Part shown: piece after piece, positions 36,576 to 45,030 of the stretch | Layout: every line of letters begins with the position of its first letter | Numbering within the stretch: position 1 is the stretch's first letter | NCBI RefSeq assembly: GCF_963860125.1 | Contig: NZ_CAWLFA010000001.1 | Location: 2,666,001 to 2,730,000, forward strand | Direction of reading: 5' to 3' | Origin: Picosynechococcus sp. PCC 7002 | GTDB lineage: Bacteria; Cyanobacteriota; Cyanobacteriia; Cyanobacteriales; MRBY01 | DNA: 64,000 nucleotides | Program-made: the position numbers and the translations under genes | The notes under the pieces: generated by a model | The model's input: the letters and a program-made list of their open reading frames with translations, nothing else | Database searches by the model: none | What the model was told of the DNA's origin: nothing

Positions 36576-37382
36576 CTATAGACCGTTGGCCTGGAGAGGC
36601 GCATCTCCAACCTTGACCCGGTGGGTGGTGAGCACCATGCCATCACTGCGTACCACCAAGGCCGAGTACCACATATCTCCCGCTTCGGTGGGGGCTTCTA
36701 CCCGTTTAAAAATGCCGCCAGCAGGCAGAATATCCAGGTCAAAGGCCTCCGGATTAGTGTAGGTGCTACTGGTAATCGGTTCTTCGAGGGCACCCCCCAA
36801 TAAAATTTCTTCTCCCAAGGGATCCTGCACAATCACATCAAAGCCAAAATCAGCGGCAGGGGCAACGGTTTCTGGGATCAAGACTTTCAAGGCGGGGGGA
36901 TTGTCGCCACTGGTGAGGGTTGACGCTTCAGACAAAATATCTTGGCTAATCAGTTTGTCCCCTTGGAATGTCTGTTGGGAACGGATTGTACTTTCATAAT
37001 GAACCCAGCGGCCTGCTTGTTTCTTGAGGCCCCGCACTTGGGTTTCGGTTTCGGCCACGAGGCGATCGCCCGTTTGTTCCCAATTGAGGAGCTTGGTGTT
37101 GTAGCTCAGGCGGGGATACTCTTCCCAGAGTTGCGTTAACAAGTCCTGGAGATCCGTCTTGGTTAGCCCGTCGCTGTGGGTGAAATTCTCACCATAAAAA
37201 TTTAAGAGTTGTTCTAGTTGTTGGTCATTGGCGGCTTGGTCAATGTCTACCAAAAGATCCGTGAGGGAAGCTGGGGCAGTGGCCGGAGTGCGGGCCTCGC
37301 TGCGTAAACCAAATCCCAGGGTTAAAACTCCCGTGGCGATCGCCATGCCAAAAAACCGTTGCCAAGATTGCCAGTAGCCCAT
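36576..37382 (-). CDS. Secreted protein of unknown function with an NTF2-like N-terminal half
   Basis: A 268-residue protein with a signal peptide (MAIATGVLTLGFGLRSEA). The first half, from SLTDLLVDIDQAANDQQLEQ, contains the helix-then-curved-sheet pattern of NTF2/SnoaL-type folds (LLNFYGENFTHSDGLTKTDL, LLNWEQTGDRLVAETETQVR). The second half is beta-rich (FGFDVIVQDPLGEEILLGG). No catalytic motif is evident. It is divergent from murG and convergent with the PsiE-like gene. Fold suggestion is tentative. Confidence 0.65.
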   Translation of the reverse strand: MGYWQSWQRFFGMAIATGVLTLGFGLRSEARTPATAPASLTDLLVDIDQAANDQQLEQLLNFYGENFTHSDGLTKTDLQDLLTQLWEEYPRLSYNTKLLNWEQTGDRLVAETETQVRGLKKQAGRWVHYESTIRSQQTFQGDKLISQDILSEASTLTSGDNPPALKVLIPETVAPAADFGFDVIVQDPLGEEILLGGALEEPITSSTYTNPEAFDLDILPAGGIFKRVEAPTEAGDMWYSALVVRSDGMVLTTHRVKVGDAPLQANGL

Positions 37383-37477
37383 AAATTTTCGATCACTCCT
37401 TCAAGCGGACAAGTTCCCATCAGTTGATCAGAACGTGTAATCTATTCTAGAACCTGAGACGAAAAACGACTGAAATT

Positions 37478-38539
37478 GTGGCAAAGGCAGTGACCCGAAT
37501 CTTGATGGCGGCCAGTGGCACCGGGGGACATCTCTTTCCGGCCCTGGCGGTGGCAGAAAAATTAACGGACTGTGAGATTGAATGGTTGGGGGTGCGCGAT
37601 CGCCTCGAAACGGATTTAGTGCCTAATCAATATCGCCGTCACGCGGTCACGGCCAAGGGACTCCAGGGCAACCCCCTCCAAAAGCTAGTCAATGGTTTGC
37701 AGTTGCTCGCGTCTATTTTTCAAACCTACAAAATTTTAGGCGATCGCCAGATTGATCTTGTCTTTACCACCGGGGGATATATTGCCGCTCCGGCAATCCT
37801 GGCGGCGCGACTGCGACGAATTCCGGTGATCCTCCACGAGTCCAATGTACTTCCCGGTAAAGTGACCCGCCTGTTGGGGCAATATGCCACTGCTGTGATT
37901 ATGGGCTTTCAGGAGTCGGCCCAATATCTACCCAAAGCAAAAACCATTCACCTCGGCACCCCAGTGCGAGCCGAATTTCTCACGCCCCAACCTCTAGAGT
38001 TGGATATTCCAGGCGATCGCCCCTTGATTTTGGCGATGGGAGGCTCCCAGGGGGCCGTGGGGATTAATCAATTGGTGCGTCAATGTGCGGGCCGCTGGCT
38101 CGAAGCCGGAGCCTCGATCGTTCATATCACCGGGAAAAACGACCCTGACGTTGGTCAGTTCCAAGCCGAAAACTATCTCACCTTGCCCTTTGTTGAGAAT
38201 ATTGCTCCCCTCCTGCAACGGGCGGACGTGGTGATTAGTCGCTCCGGGGCCAGCGCCCTGACGGAATTAACCATTACCAAAACGCCGGCCATTCTGATTC
38301 CCTATCCCTACGCCGCCGAGGATCACCAAACCCTCAATGCTCAGGTTTTTGCGAAACACGAAGCCGCACTGTTAGCGCCCCAGGCTGAATTAACGCCCGA
38401 ATCCCTCACCGCGATGGTCTTGGGTCTATTGGAAGCACCGGGAAAACGGGAGGCGATCGCCGCCAATGTAGCTGCCCTAGGAATGCCAGAAAGTGCCGAG
38501 AAAATTGCTTATTTCCTGCGTACTACTCTGCGTTTGTAG
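37478..38539 (+). CDS. murG: UDP-GlcNAc:undecaprenyl-pyrophosphoryl-MurNAc-pentapeptide transferase MurG
   Basis: Makes lipid II from lipid I at the inner face of the membrane in peptidoglycan synthesis. The 353 residues match the family. The glycine-rich loop ASGTGGHLFPALAVAE (residues 12-27) and the second glycine loop MGGSQGAVGINQL are intact, as is the nucleotide-sugar-binding region ISRSGASALTELTI and PYPYAAEDHQTLNA. The start is GTG at 37478. Its 3' end overlaps the convergent PP2C gene by 17 bases. Confidence 0.96.
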   Translation: MAKAVTRILMAASGTGGHLFPALAVAEKLTDCEIEWLGVRDRLETDLVPNQYRRHAVTAKGLQGNPLQKLVNGLQLLASIFQTYKILGDRQIDLVFTTGGYIAAPAILAARLRRIPVILHESNVLPGKVTRLLGQYATAVIMGFQESAQYLPKAKTIHLGTPVRAEFLTPQPLELDIPGDRPLILAMGGSQGAVGINQLVRQCAGRWLEAGASIVHITGKNDPDVGQFQAENYLTLPFVENIAPLLQRADVVISRSGASALTELTITKTPAILIPYPYAAEDHQTLNAQVFAKHEAALLAPQAELTPESLTAMVLGLLEAPGKREAIAANVAALGMPESAEKIAYFLRTTLRL

Positions 38540-40328
38540 GGGTTTCAAGATTTGGCTCCCCCGGTTGCGTCGGCTCAGGCCCACGGTTTAACAGCCAGTT
38601 CAAGCCAAAGGCCGCCAGGACTAACATCAAAAGAATCGCCACTAAACTCACCAGAATTAAGGTGAACTGGGATAGACTGTTTTCTGTTTCTGGTTCCGAC
38701 TCCAGTTCCGCCTCAAGGGTTGTGTCTAGGGCGAGATCTGGGGGGACAAATTCCGGCTCAAAGTCTTCCGGGGCGGGGGCCGTTTCAATGTCCGGGGCCT
38801 GGGTGAAGGTATCCGTTGTGAAGCGGTAGAAGGCGATCGCCGCCGTAATGTTATCTTCAGGATTTTTGGCGATCGCCTTCTCGATTAAGCCCTGGAGCAG
38901 GGCCGCCGGGGGCAAATGACCCTGGATAATCACCGGGGCGAAGGTCTGCCAATGGGACTCTAAAAATTGCTGGTCACTCAGGCCATCGGAACAGACCACC
39001 AACACCCCATCTTCAGCAAACACGAAGCGGCGAATCACAGGATGGAGGCGATCGCCCCCTTTAATCCCTAGGGCTTGGGTGAGGGCCATGTGATCAGGAC
39101 GCTGTAACCCTTGACGATAAATAGCCCGGCCCGCCTGGACTTCCCGACTGAGCAGATCATCATCCACCGTTAAGCAAACGCATTGATCTTTAGTGATCCA
39201 ATAGGCACGGCTGTCCCCCACCTGGGCAATGTAGAGTTCGTGGCTGTGGCTATCCTGGAGTTTGTCGGCCTTGGGTCTTTGGGGTACCTGGAGGGCCAGG
39301 GTTAGAGTAGTGGCCATGCGATCGCCCCCCGTGCGTCCTTCTTGATCGTTACGTTCGGCGATCAAGTTATTTGTAATGCGAATGTAGGCCGCCAACTGTT
39401 GTTCGATGACCGCCGGGGGAACCACTTCATCGGTATCAAATAGCCCTTGGAAGAAACCTGTCAATTGCAACTTGAGGGATTGAATTGCCAACTGACTCGC
39501 CACATCCCCCTGGCCATGGCCTTCAACGCCGTCACACACCATTAGTAAATGATCACTCAAGGCTAGGGTTGCCGTAGGGGGAGCGGCTAAATCCTGGGTC
39601 GTGGGGTAGTGGGCATCTTGGTTGCTTGTGGGGAGTTTTCCCTGGTCGGTGGCACTGGCGATCGCCATTTGCAGATGTTGCTGGCTAGACTGCTCTAAAA
39701 GGAGCTGATTTAACCGGGGCAAAATAATCTCTAGATCTGCATCCGGTTCGCTAAAGCTTTCAATTAGTTCCGTCAGCATTGCTTGGACTGGCGGCGTGCT
39801 TTCGGCCAGGAGCGATCGCCAGGGCGTTACTAAGGCCCCTAAGGTGACAGGGGCACCAGGGGGATCGGCCAATAATTCCATCAGTCGGAGTCGCCAACCA
39901 TCGACCCGGATATTTTCTAACGGCAAAAGACTGGTGCCCATGGCCACGGCTGCCAAATCTTCCCAAAGATCGAGCATTTGCCACAGCCAATTTAACTGTT
40001 GCAGGGGAGAAGCATCGGCCCAGACCGATCCTAGGGCAGGCAGCAGTTCCCCTTGATTGTTAATTGGGATGTTGTCGAGGAGTAAAATTTCCCCTTCCGG
40101 GAGAGACAAAATATCGTAAATGCGGGGCAAGTGCAGTTGACGGGAATATAATTTGCCATAGCGTTGGGCCAGGTCATTGGGGGCTGTGCAGTCCGGTGGT
40201 GCTTCGGGCTTGGTGTCTTGCCAAATTTGCGGTGCAACCACCCAGTAGCGATCGCCAACAAGATCCGCTGCCTGAAAGGTTAACGCCAAGGAACCCGATG
40301 CTCGGAGATAAGGAAGAGTAATAGACAT
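38523..40328 (-). CDS. PP2C protein phosphatase with kinase-like N-terminus and C-terminal membrane anchor
   Basis: A 601-residue protein. From about residue 225 it is a PPM/PP2C serine/threonine phosphatase, with metal-binding MVCDGVEGHGQGDVAS (Asp266-Gly267), GDSRAYWI and CSDGLSDQQF. A single membrane helix lies near 560-580, so the catalytic part is tethered to the membrane. The first 200 residues resemble a degraded kinase lobe: GEILLLDNI looks like a hinge and LLPLENIRVDGWRLRLMEL (134-152) aligns with the catalytic and DFG segments but lacks the catalytic Asp and DFG. It may sense or bind rather than phosphorylate. No kinase gene is adjacent. Confidence 0.85.
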   Translation of the reverse strand: MSITLPYLRASGSLALTFQAADLVGDRYWVVAPQIWQDTKPEAPPDCTAPNDLAQRYGKLYSRQLHLPRIYDILSLPEGEILLLDNIPINNQGELLPALGSVWADASPLQQLNWLWQMLDLWEDLAAVAMGTSLLPLENIRVDGWRLRLMELLADPPGAPVTLGALVTPWRSLLAESTPPVQAMLTELIESFSEPDADLEIILPRLNQLLLEQSSQQHLQMAIASATDQGKLPTSNQDAHYPTTQDLAAPPTATLALSDHLLMVCDGVEGHGQGDVASQLAIQSLKLQLTGFFQGLFDTDEVVPPAVIEQQLAAYIRITNNLIAERNDQEGRTGGDRMATTLTLALQVPQRPKADKLQDSHSHELYIAQVGDSRAYWITKDQCVCLTVDDDLLSREVQAGRAIYRQGLQRPDHMALTQALGIKGGDRLHPVIRRFVFAEDGVLVVCSDGLSDQQFLESHWQTFAPVIIQGHLPPAALLQGLIEKAIAKNPEDNITAAIAFYRFTTDTFTQAPDIETAPAPEDFEPEFVPPDLALDTTLEAELESEPETENSLSQFTLILVSLVAILLMLVLAAFGLNWLLNRGPEPTQPGEPNLETPTNAE

Positions 40329-40474
40329 AAACTTTAGAAAACAGTACAGCGCACAAACAGCCCAGGCCCAGTAGTCAAGCTATGATGAAGTCAGCGGTCA
40401 ATGGTGCTGACCCACGGAGGCCATCCCTGATCGAATTATATGGCGAAAAATCCCCAGTATTAGGGTCTCGGTGA

Positions 40475-40912
40475 ATGCTCAATCCTTTAATGATCTGGTT
40501 AATTATTGGCGCGGTGCTTTGCTCCCTAGAGTTTATTTTTCCCACCGCCTTCATGGAGTTTATGCTAGGGCTTGGAGCCGTGGCCGTGGCCGTCATTGTG
40601 TATCTCGTTCCGAGCCTAGATCCCAATGTGCAGATTTTTTTGTGGTTGCTGTTTTCGACCATCGCCATTGTGAGTTCCCGCCGTTTTTTTACCCCCAAAA
40701 CTTCCATACGGACCATCAGTGATGCTGCCGATGCCGAAACCCTAACGGCGATCGCCCCCGGTGAAGCTGGCCGCGTTTTGTACGAAGGCAACTCCTGGCG
40801 AGCCCGCTGCGCCGACGAAACCGTCACCATTGATCCCCACCAGACCGTTTATGTGCTACGTCGGGAAGGCACAACCTTGATTGTCATGCCCCGGCATCTC
40901 CTTGAACCCTAG
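40475..40912 (+). CDS. NfeD-like membrane protein
   Basis: A 145-residue protein with two or three hydrophobic N-terminal segments (residues 5-50 and 55-70) and a C-terminal OB-fold-like domain (about 90-145, GEAGRVLYEGNSWRARCADE and GTTLIVMPR). This is the short NfeD/YbbK form, which usually works beside an SPFH/stomatin protein in membrane microdomains. No stomatin gene is adjacent here. Confidence 0.85.
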   Translation: MLNPLMIWLIIGAVLCSLEFIFPTAFMEFMLGLGAVAVAVIVYLVPSLDPNVQIFLWLLFSTIAIVSSRRFFTPKTSIRTISDAADAETLTAIAPGEAGRVLYEGNSWRARCADETVTIDPHQTVYVLRREGTTLIVMPRHLLEP

Positions 40913-41056
40913 GCCCATGTCCCCAACTCAGAAGAGGTTTAGTTAAGCTCAGTTAACCTGTAAGCAATTCTATAATTTGAGAAGTTTTTCACCGATAAAA
41001 TACATTTAGATTGCAGCTTTTTCCCGACACCATTTCTTCCCGCTCTAGCCATATCT

Positions 41057-43639
41057 ATGTACCAGTCCCTTGCTGCCCTATGTGCCGCTTTGATGTTAAC
41101 GGGCATTGTCTATGTCCTCGTAAAACATGATCAAAAAATCGCGATGCGGCAACAGGACTATCGCTACATTATTTTTGGTTGCATCCTGTTAGCTTTAGGA
41201 CGTTGGTTATCTTTTTTGCAATTCTCCCAATACCTCGGTACCCAGTGGCAATCTTTAGGAACGGTCTGGCAGTTCGGTGAGCGATTTATTAGTGAAGGTG
41301 TTGGGCTGATTTTCGTTGGCGTTGGACTGGTGCGGTGGTTGCCAACCTTAACGGCGTTCCAGCGGCGGGCCTCTGCCTACAGACAGACCAGTGAAGCCTT
41401 AGCATCCGAACGCAATATTCTCCAAGGATTATTTAATAGTCTCCAAGGCGCGTTGTTCGTCTGTGATGGTGCGGGTAACTTTATCCGTTGGAATCGTTTT
41501 TATCAAGAAGTGCTTGGTTTTAGTGATGCAGAGATGTCTCACCTCAAGGCGATTGAGACGGTTGTGCCTGAAGATCGAGAGTTTGTGCAGCAACAGTTAC
41601 TAGAAGTTTTTAGTCAAGGCTATGCAGAAGGGGAATTTCGAGTCCGGACAAAACAGGGTCAAACCTTAAGACTATATGGATTTGCGTCGCGGGTTGAACT
41701 TGATCTCGATCAAAATGCTTCGGGATTTACGGGCATTGCCATTGATATTTCTGCCCTCAAACAGGTCGAAGCGGAACTGCGACGTTCCCAACGGTCTTTG
41801 CAGATGCACAATTGCTTCTTGACCTTGGCCCATGCCCTTACCCAGCGGTTACATGGCTCCCTAGAAATTGAAGATATTGCCCGGGAAACCACGACAACGC
41901 TACATCAATATTATGGGGAAACTTGTATTGGTTTTTATTTATTAGAAGGTGCAACTTTTGAGGATGGCCTACTCAAGCTCCAGAGCCATGCGGGTTTTTC
42001 GTCGGAAAGGCGCGTTGCCCTCAATCAACTCACCGCCAGCCATCGTCTTTTTCGCTATGCTTTGCAGGATAAAACGCTCCAAATTTTAGACGCTGCGGAG
42101 TTGGCTTGTTTTTGTGATGATCTCAGTCCCCAAAGTGTCGCCCTGAGCAATGCGGCGAAGGTTTTAACGATTCCTTTGATTTTCCATGAACAACAGTTTG
42201 GCTTGCTGTTGATGCTATTCCAAGAGGATAAAACCTTAGCTTCCTATGAAATTGATACCCTCCGCGCCCTGGGTCAGTCGATTTCTTTGGCGATCGCCAA
42301 TGCCCACCATTTCAAAGAACTGCGCTACCAAGCCCGCTACGATAGTTTGACGACCATCGGCAATCGCAATCTATTCCATGACACGATTCAGGAGTGGTTA
42401 AATGCGCCCTCCTTGGGGTACGAGTTAATCATTGTGATGCTCATTGACCTAGACCGTTTCAAGGATCTCAATGACACCCTGGGCCACAAACTTGGGAATA
42501 CCTTTCTACAACAGATTGCCCTGCGCTTACTCTCGGCCCTCAGTCCCTACCAGGGGATCGTCTGTCGTTTGGGGGGAGACGAATTTGCCGTTGCCTGTCC
42601 GATGATGCACAGCGAATGGGAAGAAGCCTGCCAGCATGCGGTGGAGCTGGCCGATATTTTGCAGGCAGCGATTAAGCAGCCCTTTGTGACAGCGGGTAAT
42701 GTGATTCATATTACGGCGAGCCTGGGGATTGCGATGTTCCCCAACCACGGGACAGACAGCCACGCCGCCCTCCGCAGTGCCGAAGTGGCGATGTATGCGG
42801 CAAAACAAAAACGTACAGCCTATGAGATTTACCACGAAGATATTGACCACTACACCCCGCGTCGCCTCGCCATTCTCTCTAGCCTCGGGAAACCGAGCGC
42901 CCGCCAACAATTCTTTTTGTGCTATCAGCCCAAGTTTGATCTCCGGCAAAAAAGACTGATCGGCGTAGAGGCTTTAGCCCGTTGGCACCACCCCACGTTT
43001 GGGCTTATTTCCCCCGCTGAATTTGTCCCCCTCGCGGAACAAAGTGATGCAATCCACGCGCTGACCTACTGGATTTGGGAAGAAGCTTTCCAACAAAAAA
43101 AAGCCTGGCAAAACCAAGGTCTTGATTTGGCGATCGCCCTCAATCTATCGGCCTGTAGCTTGCTCGATCCAAACTGCCTGACCACCTTTGAATCGCTCCT
43201 CCAGCAATATGAAATCATCCCTGCACAGGTTGAACTCGAAATTACAGAAACCGCCCTCATGAGTGACCCGCGCTATGCCCTAGAGCTATTACAATGCTTC
43301 GCTAATCTGGGAGTGCATTTATCCATTGATGACTTTGGTACCGGATATTCTTCTCTGAGCTATTTACAGCGGTTTCCGGTTCATGCCCTAAAAATTGATC
43401 AATCCTTTGTGGTGGATATGCTCACCAACGAACAAAGCCTGGTGATTGTCCGCTCGACGATTAATTTAGCCCATAGCCTCGGCTTAGAAGTGGTGGCAGA
43501 AGGGGTTGAAAATCAGGCCATCCTAGACTTACTCAAAGAAATGGGGTGTGACATTGCCCAAGGATATTTTCTCGGGCGTCCCCAAAGGGCCGAGCAGGTC
43601 CATCGCTTCTCCGCTGAAGGCCTGAAGCGAGTTGTTTAG
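41057..43639 (+). CDS. Membrane PAS-GAF-GGDEF-EAL cyclic-di-GMP signalling protein
   Basis: An 860-residue protein. Two or three membrane helices lie in residues 4-95, then a PAS domain (about 120-235), a GAF domain (about 265-415), a GGDEF domain and an EAL domain. The diguanylate cyclase motif is intact (RLGGDEFAVACP, 504-515). The phosphodiesterase motifs VEALARWHHP, DDFGTGYSSLSYL and the glutamates ELEITET are intact too. No RxxD inhibitory site precedes GGDEF. It could therefore make or break cyclic-di-GMP depending on its sensor input, and such proteins often control motility and surface attachment. Confidence 0.92.
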   Translation: MYQSLAALCAALMLTGIVYVLVKHDQKIAMRQQDYRYIIFGCILLALGRWLSFLQFSQYLGTQWQSLGTVWQFGERFISEGVGLIFVGVGLVRWLPTLTAFQRRASAYRQTSEALASERNILQGLFNSLQGALFVCDGAGNFIRWNRFYQEVLGFSDAEMSHLKAIETVVPEDREFVQQQLLEVFSQGYAEGEFRVRTKQGQTLRLYGFASRVELDLDQNASGFTGIAIDISALKQVEAELRRSQRSLQMHNCFLTLAHALTQRLHGSLEIEDIARETTTTLHQYYGETCIGFYLLEGATFEDGLLKLQSHAGFSSERRVALNQLTASHRLFRYALQDKTLQILDAAELACFCDDLSPQSVALSNAAKVLTIPLIFHEQQFGLLLMLFQEDKTLASYEIDTLRALGQSISLAIANAHHFKELRYQARYDSLTTIGNRNLFHDTIQEWLNAPSLGYELIIVMLIDLDRFKDLNDTLGHKLGNTFLQQIALRLLSALSPYQGIVCRLGGDEFAVACPMMHSEWEEACQHAVELADILQAAIKQPFVTAGNVIHITASLGIAMFPNHGTDSHAALRSAEVAMYAAKQKRTAYEIYHEDIDHYTPRRLAILSSLGKPSARQQFFLCYQPKFDLRQKRLIGVEALARWHHPTFGLISPAEFVPLAEQSDAIHALTYWIWEEAFQQKKAWQNQGLDLAIALNLSACSLLDPNCLTTFESLLQQYEIIPAQVELEITETALMSDPRYALELLQCFANLGVHLSIDDFGTGYSSLSYLQRFPVHALKIDQSFVVDMLTNEQSLVIVRSTINLAHSLGLEVVAEGVENQAILDLLKEMGCDIAQGYFLGRPQRAEQVHRFSAEGLKRVV

Positions 43640-43799
43640 AAAGAAACTACTTGGGTTTGCTGAAAACCTGAAAAATAAAGTGGTGAAATGTAAACTTTTT
43701 CGACTTTCTTGTAGCCACCACGACAGGCACGCCGTCCCAAAGAGATATATTGTTACAATAACTTAAAGAAAATACCAGTAAATTTAATTTGTATCAGCT

Positions 43800-44960
43800 A
43801 TGGGTCGTGTTGGGGTCTTATTACTTAACCTAGGTGGGCCAGACAAATTAGAGGATGTCCGTCCTTTTTTATTTAATTTGTTTGCTGACCCCGAAATTAT
43901 TCGTTTACCCGCGCCATGGATGCAAAAGCCGCTTGCTTGGCTCATTTCCACGCTCCGGGCCGGCAAATCCCAAGAAAACTATAAAGAAATTGGCGGTGGT
44001 TCGCCCCTCCGACAAATCACCGAAGCCCAGGGGACAGCCCTCGCCCAAAAGTTGGCGGAGTGGGGTCAAGAGGTCAAAGTTTATGTGGGGATGCGCTACT
44101 GGCACCCCTTCACCGAAGAGGCGATCGCCGAAATCAAAAAAGACGACCTTGATCAGCTTGTGGTATTGCCACTCTATCCCCAGTTTTCCATCAGCACTAG
44201 CGGGTCTAGCTTCCGGGTGCTCGAAGAAATGTGGCGCACCGACAAAGACCTCAATCAACTCGATTACACCCTCATTCCCTCCTGGTATGACCATCCCCAA
44301 TACATTGCTGCGATGGTCGATCTCATTCGCCAAGAGCTGGATCAATTTGATAACCCAGACCAGGCCCATATTTTCTTTAGTGCCCATGGCGTCCCCCAAA
44401 GCTATGTCGAAGAAGCAGGAGATCCCTACCAGCGAGAAATCGAAGAATGCACCAAATTAATCATGGAAGCCCTTGGTCGTCCCAATGACTACACCCTGGC
44501 CTACCAAAGTCGTGTTGGCCCCGTAGAATGGCTCCAACCCTACACCGAAGATTCCCTCATTGCCCTGGGCGAAAAAGGCGTGAAGGATTTGGTGGTGATT
44601 CCCATTAGTTTCGTGTCTGAGCACATCGAAACCCTCCAGGAAATCGATATTGAGTATCGGGAAGTTGCCGAGGAAGCTGGCATTGAAAATTTCCGCCGCG
44701 TTCCGGCTCTGAATACTCATCCATTGTTCATCGAATCCTTGGCGAACTTGGTCACCGATTCCCTCGAACAATGTCCTCGCACCTTTGGTCAGGTCACCCA
44801 CCCCAAAGAAAATATGAAAATGTATCCCCAAGAATTGTCCTGGGGCATGAATACCAGCGCCGAGGTCTTAAATGGCCGCCTCGCCATGATCGGCTTTTTG
44901 GCGTTGTTGTTGGAGTTGATTAGTGGCCAAGGCCCGCTCCATTTTGTTGGCATTATGTAA
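43800..44960 (+). CDS. hemH: Ferrochelatase with C-terminal chlorophyll-binding-like tail
   Basis: Inserts ferrous iron into protoporphyrin IX, the last step of haem synthesis. The 386 residues comprise a ferrochelatase domain (about 1-320), with LLLNLGGPDKLEDVRPF at the N-terminus, the conserved FSAHGVPQSY and SFVSEHIETLQEIDIEY motifs, and a linker to a single CAB-like helix (EVLNGRLAMIGFLALLLELI, 356-375). That fused tail is characteristic of cyanobacterial and plant ferrochelatase II and places it in the thylakoid membrane, balancing haem against chlorophyll. Confidence 0.97.
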   Translation: MGRVGVLLLNLGGPDKLEDVRPFLFNLFADPEIIRLPAPWMQKPLAWLISTLRAGKSQENYKEIGGGSPLRQITEAQGTALAQKLAEWGQEVKVYVGMRYWHPFTEEAIAEIKKDDLDQLVVLPLYPQFSISTSGSSFRVLEEMWRTDKDLNQLDYTLIPSWYDHPQYIAAMVDLIRQELDQFDNPDQAHIFFSAHGVPQSYVEEAGDPYQREIEECTKLIMEALGRPNDYTLAYQSRVGPVEWLQPYTEDSLIALGEKGVKDLVVIPISFVSEHIETLQEIDIEYREVAEEAGIENFRRVPALNTHPLFIESLANLVTDSLEQCPRTFGQVTHPKENMKMYPQELSWGMNTSAEVLNGRLAMIGFLALLLELISGQGPLHFVGIM

Positions 44961-44963
44961 ATA

Positions 44964-45013
44964 ACATCCCCCTAGCTCCCCCTTCGGAAGTGACATCCCC
45001 CTAGCTCCCCCTT
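44964..45013. repeat. Tandem direct repeat of a C-rich 21-mer
   Basis: The 21-base unit ACATCCCCCTAGCTCCCCCTT occurs at 44964-44984 and again at 44993-45013, separated by eight bases. It is strongly C-rich on the plus strand and lies between hemH and the convergent aldolase-dehydrogenase gene. Similar C-rich, CTAG-containing units are common intergenic repeats in cyanobacteria, but I cannot confirm family membership. Confidence 0.75.
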
Positions 45014-45030
45014 TCAAAGGGGGATTTTTG
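45007..45030 (+). terminator. Intrinsic terminator of hemH
   Basis: The second repeat unit ends in CCCCCTT, which pairs with AAGGGGG after a three-base TCA loop (45007-45023) and is followed by ATTTTTG. It is a compact GC-rich stem with a T-run, 46 bases after the hemH stop. It overlaps the direct repeat, so the repeat supplies half of the terminator stem. Confidence 0.65.
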
